From Branchiostoma floridae (lineage: Eukaryota; Chordata; Leptocardii; Amphioxiformes; Branchiostomatidae), in contig NC_049988.1 in NCBI RefSeq assembly GCF_000003815.2, positions 13,189,266 through 13,253,265 on the forward strand: a DNA stretch of 64,000 bases, read 5' to 3'. The position numbers and the translations under genes were made by a program. Positions within the stretch are counted from its first letter, which is position 1. Each line of letters opens with the position of its first letter. Positions 1-11,800 of the stretch are shown in pieces. The notes under the pieces were generated by a model. The model saw nothing but the letters and a program-made list of their open reading frames with translations, was not told the DNA's origin and did not search any database.

Positions 1-2865
1 GAGTCATAGACCTGTCACCTCTGGCATCTACAGACAATACCCCGAGGTAAGGAGATAAAAAGTTAAAGTTGCCCGTACATCTGTAACAGATGCTTAGGGG
101 TGGCGCCCCTCTCCATTTCTGTAGCCCTTGGGTTACATATTTGTGCAAGCCACTACAGCAGGGTGCTAGTCGTTTGGTAGTGATGTGTGTTTAACTCCCA
201 TACTCTTCCTAATTAGTGCTGAGTGCTAAGCAGAGAAAGCAGCATGTAAAATTTTAAAGCTTTTGAGTTTTTGAGCGAACTCACGACCGAGCTCTCTATA
301 ACCTAAACTTGGAAATCACAAAAATATACAAATCTATCTATGTTGCAATCTATCCTGAGTTTACGTGGAAGCTTTCATCGCCTTCTAGAAAGTACATTCT
401 CACCTGACACATATTTGCTGTACAAACAAACACGTGACGTTTGGTTAGCGTCTTGAGTAAATAGTTAACCCAGCATCCACATTTTGCCTTCTTATGGCGT
501 GGTCATGTGCACGTTTGTCGTAAGTTGGTCGTACGATTTTGTAGTGATACTTAATTGATAAATATTCATTTTTTAATCTCACAAGGTACAAAGGTTACAA
601 GGCCACCCAGCCTCCCGACGCATACCTGTATGACTGGAACCCATGTCAACCCTTTACTGACGGGGACTGTGTGTCTGTGGCCGTAAGTAGCAGCTCATGA
701 TGAATAGATGAATGAATGAATGAATGAATGAATGAATGAATGAATGAATGAATGAATGAATGAATGAATGAATGAAGGAAAGAAAGAAGTTAAGGAGGAA
801 GGAATGAAGGAAGGAAAGACAGACGGAAGAAATGATGACAGAAAGGAATGAAGGAAGCAAGGAGTGAGGGGATGAATGAAGTAGGGAAGGAATATTTCGT
901 TCAGGTACATTGACCCATAACAACATGACAAGTATTTGGCAAAAGATTCACAGAGTTATCCAGGTAACAGCGGAGACATGTCCTGAGAAATAGTTCTGGG
1001 AATACTCAGTATCATTCTTATACGAAACGTACCGTTAAAGTGCTGTCCATCACATGATTTTTTTTAATGACGCAACTGTAACCCAGACATTTTTACTCCT
1101 GTAGGGCTGTCAGTCGGACCCAAATGGCGGTGACAACTACGGCCTAGGCAGTCAGGATAGCGCCACCTTCGGGACGGCGGATGACGGGACGGTGTTGGTA
1201 ACATATTCAAGTGGAGTGAGGTAACTGGCACTTGTATGTCAAAGTTCTGTGTTAGGATGCGCAATATGTACATCCATATATTTCTATAAATTGGCGATAT
1301 TGAACCATATTTTATCAAGCTACGTTGTGTTAATTATGACTGGTTGCAAACTTTAAACGTAAAGAGTGGCGTCACAGTGTATCGGCAGATCAAAAGAACA
1401 TTGTTATAGAGGCCTTCTAAAGTCCTGAACACCTTAACATCTGGAGAGTATATGCCTCAGGATTACTGATGCTGCATTGGCACATCTCTTTAAACAATTT
1501 AAAATCAAGGTGATAAAATGTAACATTTTGATAGGATTGGATAATCATACATCATTTGCACATTTTTTAGGACATTACTTGTGACGTTGACATGCACGTC
1601 ATCACCAACAACCTTCACCGTGATCGGGGAAGATCAATCGATAGGAAGCACTTATGTAAGTCTTCACACACGCGGCCGGTACCGCTGGCGCNNNNNNNNN
1701 NNNNNNNNNNNNNNNNNNNNNNNNNNNNNNNNNNNNNNNNNNNNNNNNNNNNNNNNNNNNNNNNNNNNNNNNNNNNNNNNNNNNNNNNNNNTGTAGTACA
1801 ACATAGAACTGTGTTACATGTTAAAGTTAGCATGCAAAGCCATCTGTGTTCAAGTTGGTAAATTACATTATGGATAATATTATCCAACACAAGGAATTAC
1901 TAATAGCCTCGCCAGAATTTCTCTGAGGAAACATATAAACAAAGAAGTCAACATTGATATATGTACCTGTAGTACTACGTAACGGTAATTGTGCAGCAAT
2001 AAAGTTCTTCTTCTGTCTCAAACCGTAATGCTGGTGACGCGTATTGCAGTGTGGCTTCGTTTCGGCTAGCTTTTATAGCCCGATCACACAGGGCCACTCA
2101 TTTTTCTCTTGATGTTAGTGTAGTCCACTGTGTTCTGCTGCTGCAATGGTCTGAACACTCTTGAACAATACAATCAGTAAGTATGGATAAACACACTTCT
2201 TTTACATGCAGAGGTATGACGCTTGAGGCAAACGCCTAAAGTTTTCTCATAGACGGGACCTCCTGGCTTTACGTTACAATCCAAATCACAACGAATGCAA
2301 CCCCAAGTTCTTGTGTTTTCCAGATTTATCGTGCTGGTATCTGTGTACCTGATTGCCGGCGTGCTGTACATGTCGTTCGTTAGAAACGCCACGGGAATGG
2401 AGAGGATCCCAAACATCGGCTTCTGGAGAGATCTACCGGCTTTAGTCAAAGTAAGGTAGTGAGAGCATGTAATGTTCCCATTTATGTAAATTAGGTTTAG
2501 ATTGCAAAAACGTGCAAATGGAAATATTACCTGTTCCCGCTACCTAAAGTAAGCATTCATACCGATAGACATTATTTGCTAACAGTAAAGCGATACACAA
2601 AGACGTACAAAAAGTATCTTAAAAGCAAACAAAATTGTCATAGAATTTTTGTTTTGTTTTCAACGTTTGACAAATTGAATCATTAAATCAAAACAGAAGT
2701 TTTACAAACAAAAGTTTAAGAACGGTTAACAGTAGTCCAGACTACAGTTGCGCTTATAGGCTTTTGATATGCTCTTTACAGAATGTGTCGTTTGTTCTAT
2801 TACAGGACGGTGGAAAACTCCTGTTCAGCCCGTGCTCCAAGTCTTCAAGCTACAGCGACATTTGA
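1..2865 (+). CDS. MRH/mannose-6-phosphate-receptor-like membrane protein A, 5' end outside window, one exon lost in gap
   Basis: Probable single-pass cargo receptor of the Golgi/endosome/lysosome system. Exons read as 1-46 (3' end of the first coding exon, VIDLSPLAS), 586-682, 1105-1220, 1571-1655, 2324-2450 and 2806-2865 (TGA). Phases agree across every readable junction. The luminal part has the MRH layout: DLSPL, then DWNPC, a GCQ motif, YGLGSQDSA, and VTLTC followed by IGEDQS. Exon 2324-2450 encodes the membrane span (VLVSVYLIAGVLYMSFV) and the juxtamembrane RIPNIGFWRDLPALVKDG run typical of the M6P-receptor/Atg27 group. The tail ends SSSYSDI. By comparison with the paralogue downstream, one luminal exon of about 92 bp is missing and should lie in or beside the N gap at 1692-1791. 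The start codon is upstream of the window. Family call is from motif memory; whether it binds phosphomannose is unknown. Confidence 0.8.
60..300 (+). repeat. Dispersed repeat, copy 1
   Basis: The stretch from AAAGTTGCCC through GTGCAAGCCACTACAGCAGG and GTGCTAGTCGTTTGGTAGTG recurs at about 30112-30305 inside a GPCR intron. The pattern suggests an interspersed SINE-like repeat; no family name can be assigned by eye. Confidence 0.6.
708..776 (+). repeat. (TGAA)n microsatellite
   Basis: About 16 nearly perfect TGAA units just after the donor site at 683, decaying into purine-rich sequence to about 870. It creates artificial serine/histidine-rich reading frames on the minus strand. Confidence 0.97.
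1692..1791. other. Assembly gap, 100 N
   Basis: Exactly 100 N, the usual placeholder for a gap of unknown size. It lies in the intron between MRH gene A exons 1571-1655 and 2324-2450, where the paralogue has one additional exon. Confidence 0.99.
1965..2010 (+). repeat. LINE 3'-tail-like fragment
   Basis: GCAATAAAGTTCTTCTTCTG resembles the end of the fragment at 28330-28380 (GCAAATAAACTTCTTCTTCT). Such ends are typical of CR1-like non-LTR retrotransposon 3' tails in lancelet genomes. No coding part is attached. Confidence 0.45.
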
Positions 2866-3063
2866 CGCAACTGAACGTCGATTTGACTTTATAGCCGTTA
2901 CATGATCGTGGTAACTCTGGACTTCATGTCAAAACATGAACTAATCTTTTAGCAATATTACAGCAACATGTACAGATCTTTATGAAAAATGCATATACTT
3001 CATAATTGCTGCATACAAAGTATACCGTTTGCATGTCAAAAGTTCATTTCCAGATTGTATGGA

Positions 3064-3069
3064 AATAAA
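3064..3069 (+). terminator. Candidate polyadenylation signal of MRH gene A
   Basis: AATAAA about 200 bp after the stop codon at 2863-2865, before any other plus-strand coding exon. Confidence 0.6.
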
Positions 3070-3189
3070 CTTATCTGTTGGTCTTGCATTTTTTGTGATC
3101 TATTGTGCATAGGCGTTGCTTGTGCTATCAATGTTAACTTAGTGCAACAAAAACTGTAGATCACACTGTAGCTGGTGCCCTAACTTGTC

Positions 3190-3363
3190 GAACACGGCAC
3201 AGATACTACACAAGACCCTAGCGTGTCCAGGATGAAAGATAAAAAAAACTGGAAGCTCTTCTGCAGCATCAAGAAAAATCGCTAGGGAGCCAAAATTCAC
3301 CTTGAATATTGTACTCATAGCACCTACTCATACATTGAATACCATCACAAACCAAACAAGCTC

Positions 3364-3403
<40 letters not shown>

Positions 3404-3420
3404 AACTATGCCCTTACATT
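3190..3420 (+). repeat. Dispersed repeat ending in (CA)n, copy 1
   Basis: Contains CGTGTCCAGGATGAAAGATA, CTTCTGCAGCATCAAG and a (CA)n run at 3366-3399. Diverged relatives with the same order of motifs occur at 7060-7372 and 16419-16655. It fills most of the spacer between the two MRH genes. Confidence 0.65.
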
Positions 3421-3692
3421 TCTTGGGGATGTCAATAAAGTTAATAACTAACCCAGAACAAACATGACCCTTGGTAGCACCGTGCCTCACGTGTTGTTCT
3501 TGTGAGAGTTGTCCAACATTACCCAAGAGGCGTAGCGGAGTAAACACTTCACCTTTATGGGCACCAAGCAGTTCATAGATTGGTCCCACGCCGCAGTTTA
3601 TCAATGATAAATTGTAATCTAGCTCTAGGTGTATAAGAGGGTAAAATATTTGGTTAACATACCAGACTGTGTGGCTAACTTGTAGGGACACC

Positions 3693-6600
3693 ATGAAACT
3701 TGGCGGCTGTATAAGGAGGTCGTTCTACCTGTCCCTCTTGGTAGTACTTCTTGTCGGACCAAAGATCGTGTTCTCGCAGTGTCAGAAGATTGACAGCTGT
3801 TCCTGTCGACTTTCAACCGGCGTTATAAACCTCGCACCGATTGGTTCTGGGAACCCTCTGTAAGTACCAGGTTTGTTTTGTTGTATTGAGCTGCAGCTGA
3901 TATCTTTCATCATAGTAGAGTTTATTTAGTATAGTAACAGCTTGACGTGTGCTCTTAAACAATAGATCATAGTGACAAATTCAATTACGATACCTATAGT
4001 AGCAACGGAATGTCATGTAACAGAAATGTGCCCCTCCCCTTTAAATGGTGAACTTTGACTCTGAAGTTGTAGAATATATTTAGTAATATTTATACGTGCG
4101 GTATTACTTTAAGCACAGTCGGTACTAGGCGTATAAAACTATATTGACTGATCCAAGGGTCTACCTTCTGAACCTAAATTGAAGAGATACTATACGGAAT
4201 AAATTTCAGATGTTAAGGGCACCAAACTAAACAGAATGTCAAGTTGATTTCCAAGGTTTCTGTTGTTGACTTGTACTTTTCCTTGATGTAGGTACCATGA
4301 CCTTAAGGCCACCCAGTTTCCAGACGACTTCTTGTACTCGTGGAATCCGTGCAAACCATTCACCGACGTGGGTTCCTGCACGGATGTTGCGGTACGTGGG
4401 ATAGTGTTCGGAAAACAACAATAGATACTCGTAAAAGCAATATGTGGGTCGCATGTCTAGATGACTTGAAAAAAAAAAAAAATATGTGGGTCGCATGCAT
4501 GTCATCCGCAGTGTCATCATGCGACGACTTAAGGAGTAGCATACTGCTATAAAACCCTGAAAGAAACACACTGTTTGAAAGAGTGTCCGAAATCACACCA
4601 AACTTTTCATTTTTTTAAACACACAAAAGACACACCTTCTGCTAAGATCATCGAATCAATCTATCATAGAAATTGTGGGACATTTCATTTTCAACTGATT
4701 TTAAAAAAGAAGTAAAACCCCGCAATAGTAATGTAGGTTTTAGAATCGTACTCGACATTCTGTATGCACATACAATCAGTTAATCTTTGTATGTAATGCC
4801 TAGGTTACACATAGCCGAATTTAGCTCCCGAACACCAACCGACCCTCAGCCGACTCAGGTCGGCTGGTGTTCGGGAGCAGTCTGACCACGCCTATCTTTT
4901 AGCGCCAAACATGTTCCGAACATGTCCCAACCATCTCCCGACCAGTAAATGACTTACTCCCGACTGTGTCCCAAATGCTAGCTAACCTATTACCAACCAT
5001 CCCGGCCTCTAGCCACAGCCTCCATGGCCAGACTGTCATGATGATTCCCAACCGATTGCTAACCCTCTTACGACTTGAAATGGACATAATCAGCGATTTT
5101 TAAAAAAGTAGCCATTTTCATTTTTAATCAAAATAATCCTTTCTTCTATCTTGTAAACATCACCAAAAGATCAAATTTGGATCACAGATAGCTCTAATAT
5201 GGTATTTATGGTTCTTTTTGTTTTTGGCTGGATGCCGGTCGTGTGAAGTTCGGGGGTGATTCGCCTACGCCCTGGTAATAGTCATTTTGCTTGGGATAGC
5301 AGAGATTTGTCTACGGTTTTGGGGTGAATCGTTGGTAGGTTGGAAACAAGCTGGGAGTATCTAGCAGTGTTTATGGCTTGGTTAAGCACTTAAACCTTGA
5401 CTGCTGAGTTACTCCCGAACACCAGCCGAACACTAGCCGACCATGCCGAACACCAGACGACCACCAACCGACCCATTCCAGACCCGCCGTTCAGAGCCGA
5501 ATGTTTTGAACATTTCAAAACATTCGGCTGAGGCAGCCGAACACCAGCCGACTCAGCCGAACGCCAGCCGACTCAGCCGAACGCCAGCCGACTACAGCTG
5601 ACTAGATCCCGAATCACTCCTAAACCATAGTCGGGAGAGAGTCGGGAGCCAAATTCGGCTATGTGTAACCTAGGCATTAGAATTTAGATTATTTACTCGT
5701 TTTCAATTACTCCATGTATATGATTTTGTTAACTTGCAATTAGCCCCATGGGCATGACTTTGCAATAAAACATTTCATCACTAGAACATTTAATTTGCAT
5801 CTAACATATTGGCGAAACCTTGGCACGTCCTGGTTATGTTAAGCGAACTTATGATGATATTTACCAGTGTAACTTTATATATGTTACATGTACTTGCAAT
5901 TGGCCTTCTGACATGTAACTGCAATTGGTATATTATTACCAGAGCTCCATGACCTATCAAAAACAATAAAACAATGCCCCACCACCACCACCAGGTTTGT
6001 CAGAAGAGTACCGACGGCCAGACGACGTACAGTCTAGGCTCGCAGGACTCTGCTGCGTTTACAGGAGACAACACTACAGTGAAACTTGGCTATACAGGAC
6101 CCGCGCCTGATAACAGGTAAGGCTTGGTCATATATAAATTCTTATTTCATCTGGTTTGTCTGATGGTTGGGGGGAGTGTCTTATGATCACACTGATGTTG
6201 TCTCTTCTATGCTCATGAGAACTATCTTCACAGCTATACAATGAAGATAAAACACAACGATGACTATATAATATGACGTTAGTGTTTCAACTTGTCCTAA
6301 CTTTCCCCTCAGACAGTCAGAGGTTACCCTAACGTGCACGTCAGGCGCAACGCAGTTCACCGTGCTGGGGGAAGATACAAGTGTCAGCATCTACGTACGT
6401 ATCAACCTTACGATGTTTCATCATTACGATAACATTGATACAAAATGACAGATATCGATAACGTTGTAAATATAGGATAGTGTATCTTAGTCAAAAGAAT
6501 AAACAGTTTTTCATCTGTTCCTTGTATATAACTAGTGTACTTCGAATGGTTTTACCTGATATCAGTGTTTTAATGGCACACCATGTTTATAACTGCTCCA

Positions 6601-7255
6601 CAGACTATACATAGAAAAAATATAAACGCAACACACATATATTAGCAATTAGATTCGTATGCATAGACGTATGCTATCGTATATACGTGTCACGTGATGT
6701 TTTACCTTTTTCCCTGAAGAAATTCGAGCTGAAGAGTCCGTGCGCATGCCCAGGAGCGTCGGCTAGCTGCAACAGCTCAGGGATCAGTGGCGGATGGGTT
6801 TTCGTCATCATGTAAGTAATGCCATAACAGCCTCGTTGAAGAATACCCATGGCATTTGACAAATGTGGTAATTCTTTTTTAAATGTTTAAATAAAGACTA
6901 GATGTCTCGGTATTTGCATGCTCAACACAATGATATTCTACACAATCTATTGTTTTGAATTTGGTTACATAGATGACATCCTGCGATACGAGCGTGCGAA
7001 TGTATGAGAAGGTCGACAAAAAAAGTTATCAAAACGAATCAAAACTAGGGGTCCACCACAAAATCAAGACCATAGCATGTCCAGGACAAAAGATACAAAA
7101 CGGTCTGCTGCAGTAACAAGGTCACATACAAGGGGCCCCAAATCGACCTTGACTTGTATCTTTTCAACACCTACACATACCAAATATCATCGTAATCGGC
7201 ATCAAAGGTTCTTGAGTTATGCTGACTACAAAAATCCGGGCTCACGCACACACAC

Positions 7256-7326
<71 letters not shown>

Positions 7327-7927
7327 GACACACCCCAAACAAACAATATCTCCATTTGGAGATAACAAAACATCTAAGTCTCTAACTTTTAAATGCTGTA
7401 TCCCTACAGAGTACTGGTGGTACTGGTAGTGTACCTGGTGGGTGGGATCATCTTCATGTCCCTGGTGAAGAAGGCGTCAGGAGCGGAGCGGATCCCCAAT
7501 GTCGAGTTCTGGAAGGATCTACCAATACTCGTCAAGGTTAGTATATTCGTTTGACTTTTGTTTCCTTTGTTATAATAAGATCTCCATTTGTTAATGTAAT
7601 GCCTTTACTCTCTTACAAGGTACGTACGCACATATGATATACAGGTGTTAGATTGTCACGTTAAACTTTTCTTTTCATTCATTGTCACGATCGCTATGTT
7701 TTGTTCTACTGAGAGAGTCGGATGAAAAAAAAACTATATGCGACATTGCAGTTTAATCACTTATTGCTTATCTTAGTTGGTAGACTTAAAGTCAGGCTAA
7801 AATATGCGCTAAAAATGTACTCAAATTAACAAACTACGAAATTCATCTTTATATCCCCCCTCTACAGGATGGAGCTGTGCTTGTCATAAGTCCCTGCCGG
7901 AAGCAAGACAGCTATGACAAAATTTAA
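3693..7927 (+). CDS. MRH/mannose-6-phosphate-receptor-like membrane protein B, complete
   Basis: Exons 3693-3859, 4292-4391, 5995-6116, 6313-6394, 6720-6811, 7410-7536 and 7868-7927 (TAA) join in phase to 249 residues. ATG at 3693 opens a signal peptide (basic GGCIRRS then a hydrophobic run and SQC). The luminal domain has cysteines arranged as in MRH lectins: CSC, YSWNPC, AVCQ, YSLGSQDSA, VTLTC, LGEDTS, IYKFELKSPCAC. Exon 7410-7536 carries the membrane span and the RIPNVEFWKDLPILVKDG segment. The tail ends QDSYDKI, a YxxI sorting signal at the extreme C-terminus. A tandem paralogue sits immediately upstream with identical exon order, phases and, for the membrane exon, identical length (127 bp). 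The acceptor before exon 6720 is the less usual AAG. Role as a Golgi-lysosome or autophagy-related receptor is inferred; glycan specificity is not established. Confidence 0.87.
4796..5677. mobile_element. 882-bp non-autonomous inverted-repeat transposon with TA duplication
   Basis: Long terminal inverted repeats begin ATGCCTAGGTTACACATAGC on the left and read the same on the reverse strand from 5677. TA flanks both ends (4794-4795, 5678-5679), as for Tc1/mariner-type elements. Inside are clusters of CCGAACACCAGCCGA-like short repeats in both orientations and an internal palindrome around 5500-5525 (GAATGTTTTGAACATTTCAA). It has no coding capacity. It lies in the second intron of MRH gene B. 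Confidence 0.85.
5720..5790 (+). repeat. LINE 3'-tail-like fragment
   Basis: ACTTGCAATTAGCCCCATGG followed by GACTTTGCAATAAAAC resembles the fragment at 28330-28380. A shorter relative with CTTGCAATTGGCC lies near 5892. Likely CR1-like retrotransposon ends, too short to carry genes. Confidence 0.5.
7060..7372 (+). repeat. Dispersed repeat ending in (CA)n, copy 2
   Basis: Motifs CATAGCATGTCCAGGAC, TCTGCTGCAGTAACAAGG, ACCAAATATCATCGTAATCG and GTTCTTGAGTTATGCTGAC precede a (CA)n tract at 7245-7331. The layout matches the copies at 3190 and 16419. It is in the intron before the membrane-span exon of MRH gene B. Confidence 0.75.
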
Positions 7928-8133
7928 ACAAAGTTCTCGAAAGAAGCTGCCGCTTTGCTCAACAAGTCCGAGGTTTTAGCTACATTTACCTACGTAATGA
8001 TAGACGTTCTATTGCTTTCCTTAGACATTGTTATCATAACTTCTTTCACACGTTTTGCCATTTTCACTCCATTTAGTTCGAATAAGATAAATATCAACTT
8101 TTGTCATGGCCCGAATTTATGAGGGTGTAAGTC

Positions 8134-8139
8134 AATAAA
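8134..8139 (+). terminator. Candidate polyadenylation signal of MRH gene B
   Basis: AATAAA 207 bp after the TAA at 7925-7927. Confidence 0.6.
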
Positions 8140-8806
8140 AGTCATGTGATCAAAAATATAGTACCAAGTGTTTTTACTTTAAAATGTTAGGAATTGCTAG
8201 TAGTCACCATGTCTTGACTAATGTATCTAAAGAGGAACACATTGGTGGCCACAAATTCCAGTGACCGTGCAAACGTTACAACAATGCCATGCTGGTAACA
8301 AAAGTCCTCGTAGACCACTTTTCACAATACCCGTGGAACAAAGAGGTAACCAGGTACAATTGTGTAAACTGTAGGGTAAGCAAATAACTTCATACAATCA
8401 ACAACTACTTTGTAACGGGAATTCCTGCTTTATTCAAAAGGTTCGGGCACACAACTTGACGACTATTGAGGCATAAAGGAAATTAATTGCTTCCACGGGA
8501 GGCAGTGCTGTGTTCTAGACGGTACAAAAAGTCGCCATGGATCCCACGACTGTGAACATAACAAACTTGGCGTTGCATGCTGACCTTGTAAAAGCTTACT
8601 TCTCAGTGTAGCTACCACTTTTATAGGACGTAGGAGTATCTAGGCTTTTTCTGAACAACTATGCTCGTTTCCTAACTTCAGCGAAATTGTAATCTTTGTA
8701 CAAACCAGTGGACTTTGAACTAGGATTAACTTGTTTAAAATGGGTAAGCCGTGCTTAGAGGTGAGATTTCATGTCTTAAACCTCAAATGGCGAGAAACTG
8801 CCTGGC
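8140..8806. other. Intergenic spacer and putative promoter side of the multipass gene
   Basis: No second gene is visible. A 24-codon reading frame starts at 8537 in a good context (GTCGCCATGG) and stops at once, so it could be an upstream ORF of the next gene. No TATA box was found by eye. Confidence 0.4.
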
Positions 8807-11800
8807 ATGGATACTGAAGCTGATCTAGGAGAGGGGCAGGCGGGGGAAGAAGTGTTCCTGGACCCTCCTCGGTTTGTCACGATGTCCGTCAAGAAACACA
8901 ACAAGGTGCAGCCTGACGTCACCATCCCAGTGGTAAGTAAAACTTCGAACTACCTCCAGATCGATTCTACAACACTGCACTTAAGCAAACTTTAACTCTA
9001 TCTAGGGGCGTGTGCTAGGACTACTTAACTTGGTGACTTTTCCTAAAATATTGTCGGCAACTATTCTACGATAAAATTATGACTTTGTGTTTTTTCGTAT
9101 TGCTATGGCAAGGGGTTTCTGACAGGCATATTTTACCAAATTTACCAACTTCGGTTTAAATAATGAGGTGTCACTGGGTTTGTCCCGAGGGCCAATAGAA
9201 GTGGTCCACATGATTTGAGGCCTCGAATGGTTGAGTAGCTAGGCCGGTGCACAAGATCGAGAGGTCAATCTAGGGTTTTATTCCTAGATTTCCTTTCTAA
9301 ACGTTTTTTTTTCGAGAGAAAGGCGCGTTGTGCTAGGTTTCTCAGTGTACACAAGTGTAAACATGGGTGCATCGATTGGGGAGGTAAAAGGCCTTCCTGC
9401 ATACTCATGAAGCCTCAAAAAGTGATATGGGACTTCATTGTTGGGATTTGAGAGTGCTTTACTTCACCACCAATGTGTGCACAAAGGCCATCGTTGGAAG
9501 TTCGTGTCTGTGCATGGTGCTGTTTGAATTTAAAGCCAAACCTCTCAAAGCCCACAAGGTACTGTAGTAGACCGACAAGACTATTAAAAATTTACATTTA
9601 CTATAATTAGACAGTGCTCCATTATATTGGCCCACGGCTAAATGTGACTTTTATGTCATTCGCGCCAAACTGGTACGAGCATTTAAAGTCTCTTCATTCA
9701 AATGTATATATATTGTAGGCAATAATACACACATGTAATGAGTTCTGACATACCATTGACTAAACAGATGTATTCTTCTCCGACAGGAACCATCTTTACA
9801 AGAACTAAGTTCCTCTCAAGGCGCACAGGTCAGTGTCAAATGACTTAAGCTGTTTCCTGACATTGCTGTGATTTATAAATCTCGCTCTCCGTCTTGCCTC
9901 ATACCTAAACTATAGGCTATAACATTTACTGATCTGCCATTTGCATTAAAATGCTTCACGTGTGACAACATTGTGTAGGTGCAACCATGAGTCATACTGC
10001 CTAACTGTCAAACCATTCAAATTCTCCAGGTATCCTATTATACAATTTCTGCATACATACATACATACACATACATTCCATGCATACATGTTTTGTTTTT
10101 CTACAGGCTCAGGGGTTCATCCGTGAAGCGCCAGCACCCATCGAACTTCCTGACATCCCTACATTCGTCCGACCTACACAAGTTAGTACGACAATACAGC
10201 TTGTAGACTAATGTGTGATCTACATGTAGTGCAGGTGGCAATTCATACCTTCAAAGTATCATGGGACTATACACGTAAACATATCAGTTGTGAACTGCAA
10301 GTATCACCGATAGAGAGTTGTATTCGTACCTTATGATAGATAGTCCATGAACGAACTACATGAATTGAACAAACCATTGCGTTTGCGCTGAGTAGCATTT
10401 AGATGTATACCTTTAAAGCATTGTTTCTCTACTATGATCTTACTCATATAACGTTAACACTTATATTACTTACAGCTTATACGATATTGCCTTTTTAGGT
10501 GCAGCAGAGATCAATCAGTGAAAACTACAAATCCTTCTCCAACGCGAAAAACCAAGTCATCGAGAAGACAGGCAAAGTCCTTGGCACCCTCCTCAGGGCC
10601 GTGTTCGCGCTGGTAGCAAACGGTCTGTTCCTCATGAACTTCATCTACGCTATCATCAACGCTTACGGCGACCCAAACAACACGCCGGAACTGTTTGATA
10701 AAACCGCCACGGCGTTCGCTGTGTTAGAGTTGGTCATCATCGTGGTGACGTACGCGCTGGAGATAGGGCAGAGCCGCGGGAAGTGTCAGAGGGAAAGAAG
10801 GTGGGGTGGCTTTGTATCTCAGTCAGTCAGTCAGTTAGTTAGTCAGTCAGTTAGTCAGTTAGTCAGTTAGTCAGTTAGTCAGTCAGTCAGACAGACAGTC
10901 AGTTGGTCAGCCAGTTAGTCAGTCAGTCAGTCATATACAGTCAGTCAGTCAGTCGACTACTCACTCACTCACTCACTCACTCACTCACTCACTCACTCAC
11001 TCACTCACTCACTCACTCACTCACTCACTCACTCACTCATAGCTAGTAGCCATAGGGTCAGTCTGTCTGTCAACAAAGATTCTCCACTTCTGGCAGTCAG
11101 AATTTCAATATATTGTTTTTTTATTGACAGAATAACTTAACTTTGGTTTACGTTTTGAATATCTTTATGTCATACAGGTTGAACAAGTTGGCCGGTGGCA
11201 GAGGAGATTGGGAAATCATTAAGACATTCTTCCTCGAGTTCTTGCTCTATCCAATCGTCATAGTAGATCTGTACGAGTTCGTCGTAGAGAAACAATACTT
11301 CTTTCGGGTAAGTACTGTTCGTTGAATAGCTTGATCTGTTTCTTTTTGACTTTTGGTATTGTGTCGGGCTAAGCACTAGGCCGAATAACCAGCGGGGAGA
11401 ACAGCTAGAACCCTTTGCAATTTCACCAACTGTTTTTCAGGCACTTGACTCCATTTTGGGCGCCATCTTGTTTCTCCTGTTCGTCCTCGAGCTGACCCAG
11501 ACGTACGTGGTGCGCATCTACGTGCTCATGTCTGTCAAACGAACCATCCACAAGGAGTTCGGAAGGTATTTTACACATTTATGATTGGGGCGGGGATTTG
11601 TATCCCACTTCTGACACCACGTTGTCTTCCTTAGTCCAATTAGCAGTGATGCACATGTACCCTGAGACAGGAAGAGGTTTTTCTCTAATTTCATCAATAG
11701 GGTTGTTTATTTGTCTTATCTTTTGGTTTGGATGTTCAGAACGAAAAGACAGACTTGCCCCACTAGCTTGTGACTATTTACAAATGGCTAACTCTGGATG

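Noticed and set aside
654-931. Minus-strand serine/histidine-rich ORFs
   Set aside because: Produced by the (TGAA)n microsatellite; no coding signature.
7077-7385. Thr/His and Val/Cys ORFs, also at 23040-23560 and 28821-29411
   Set aside because: Translations of CA/CT microsatellites; the only real coding part is GPCR exon 2 at 28837-29012.
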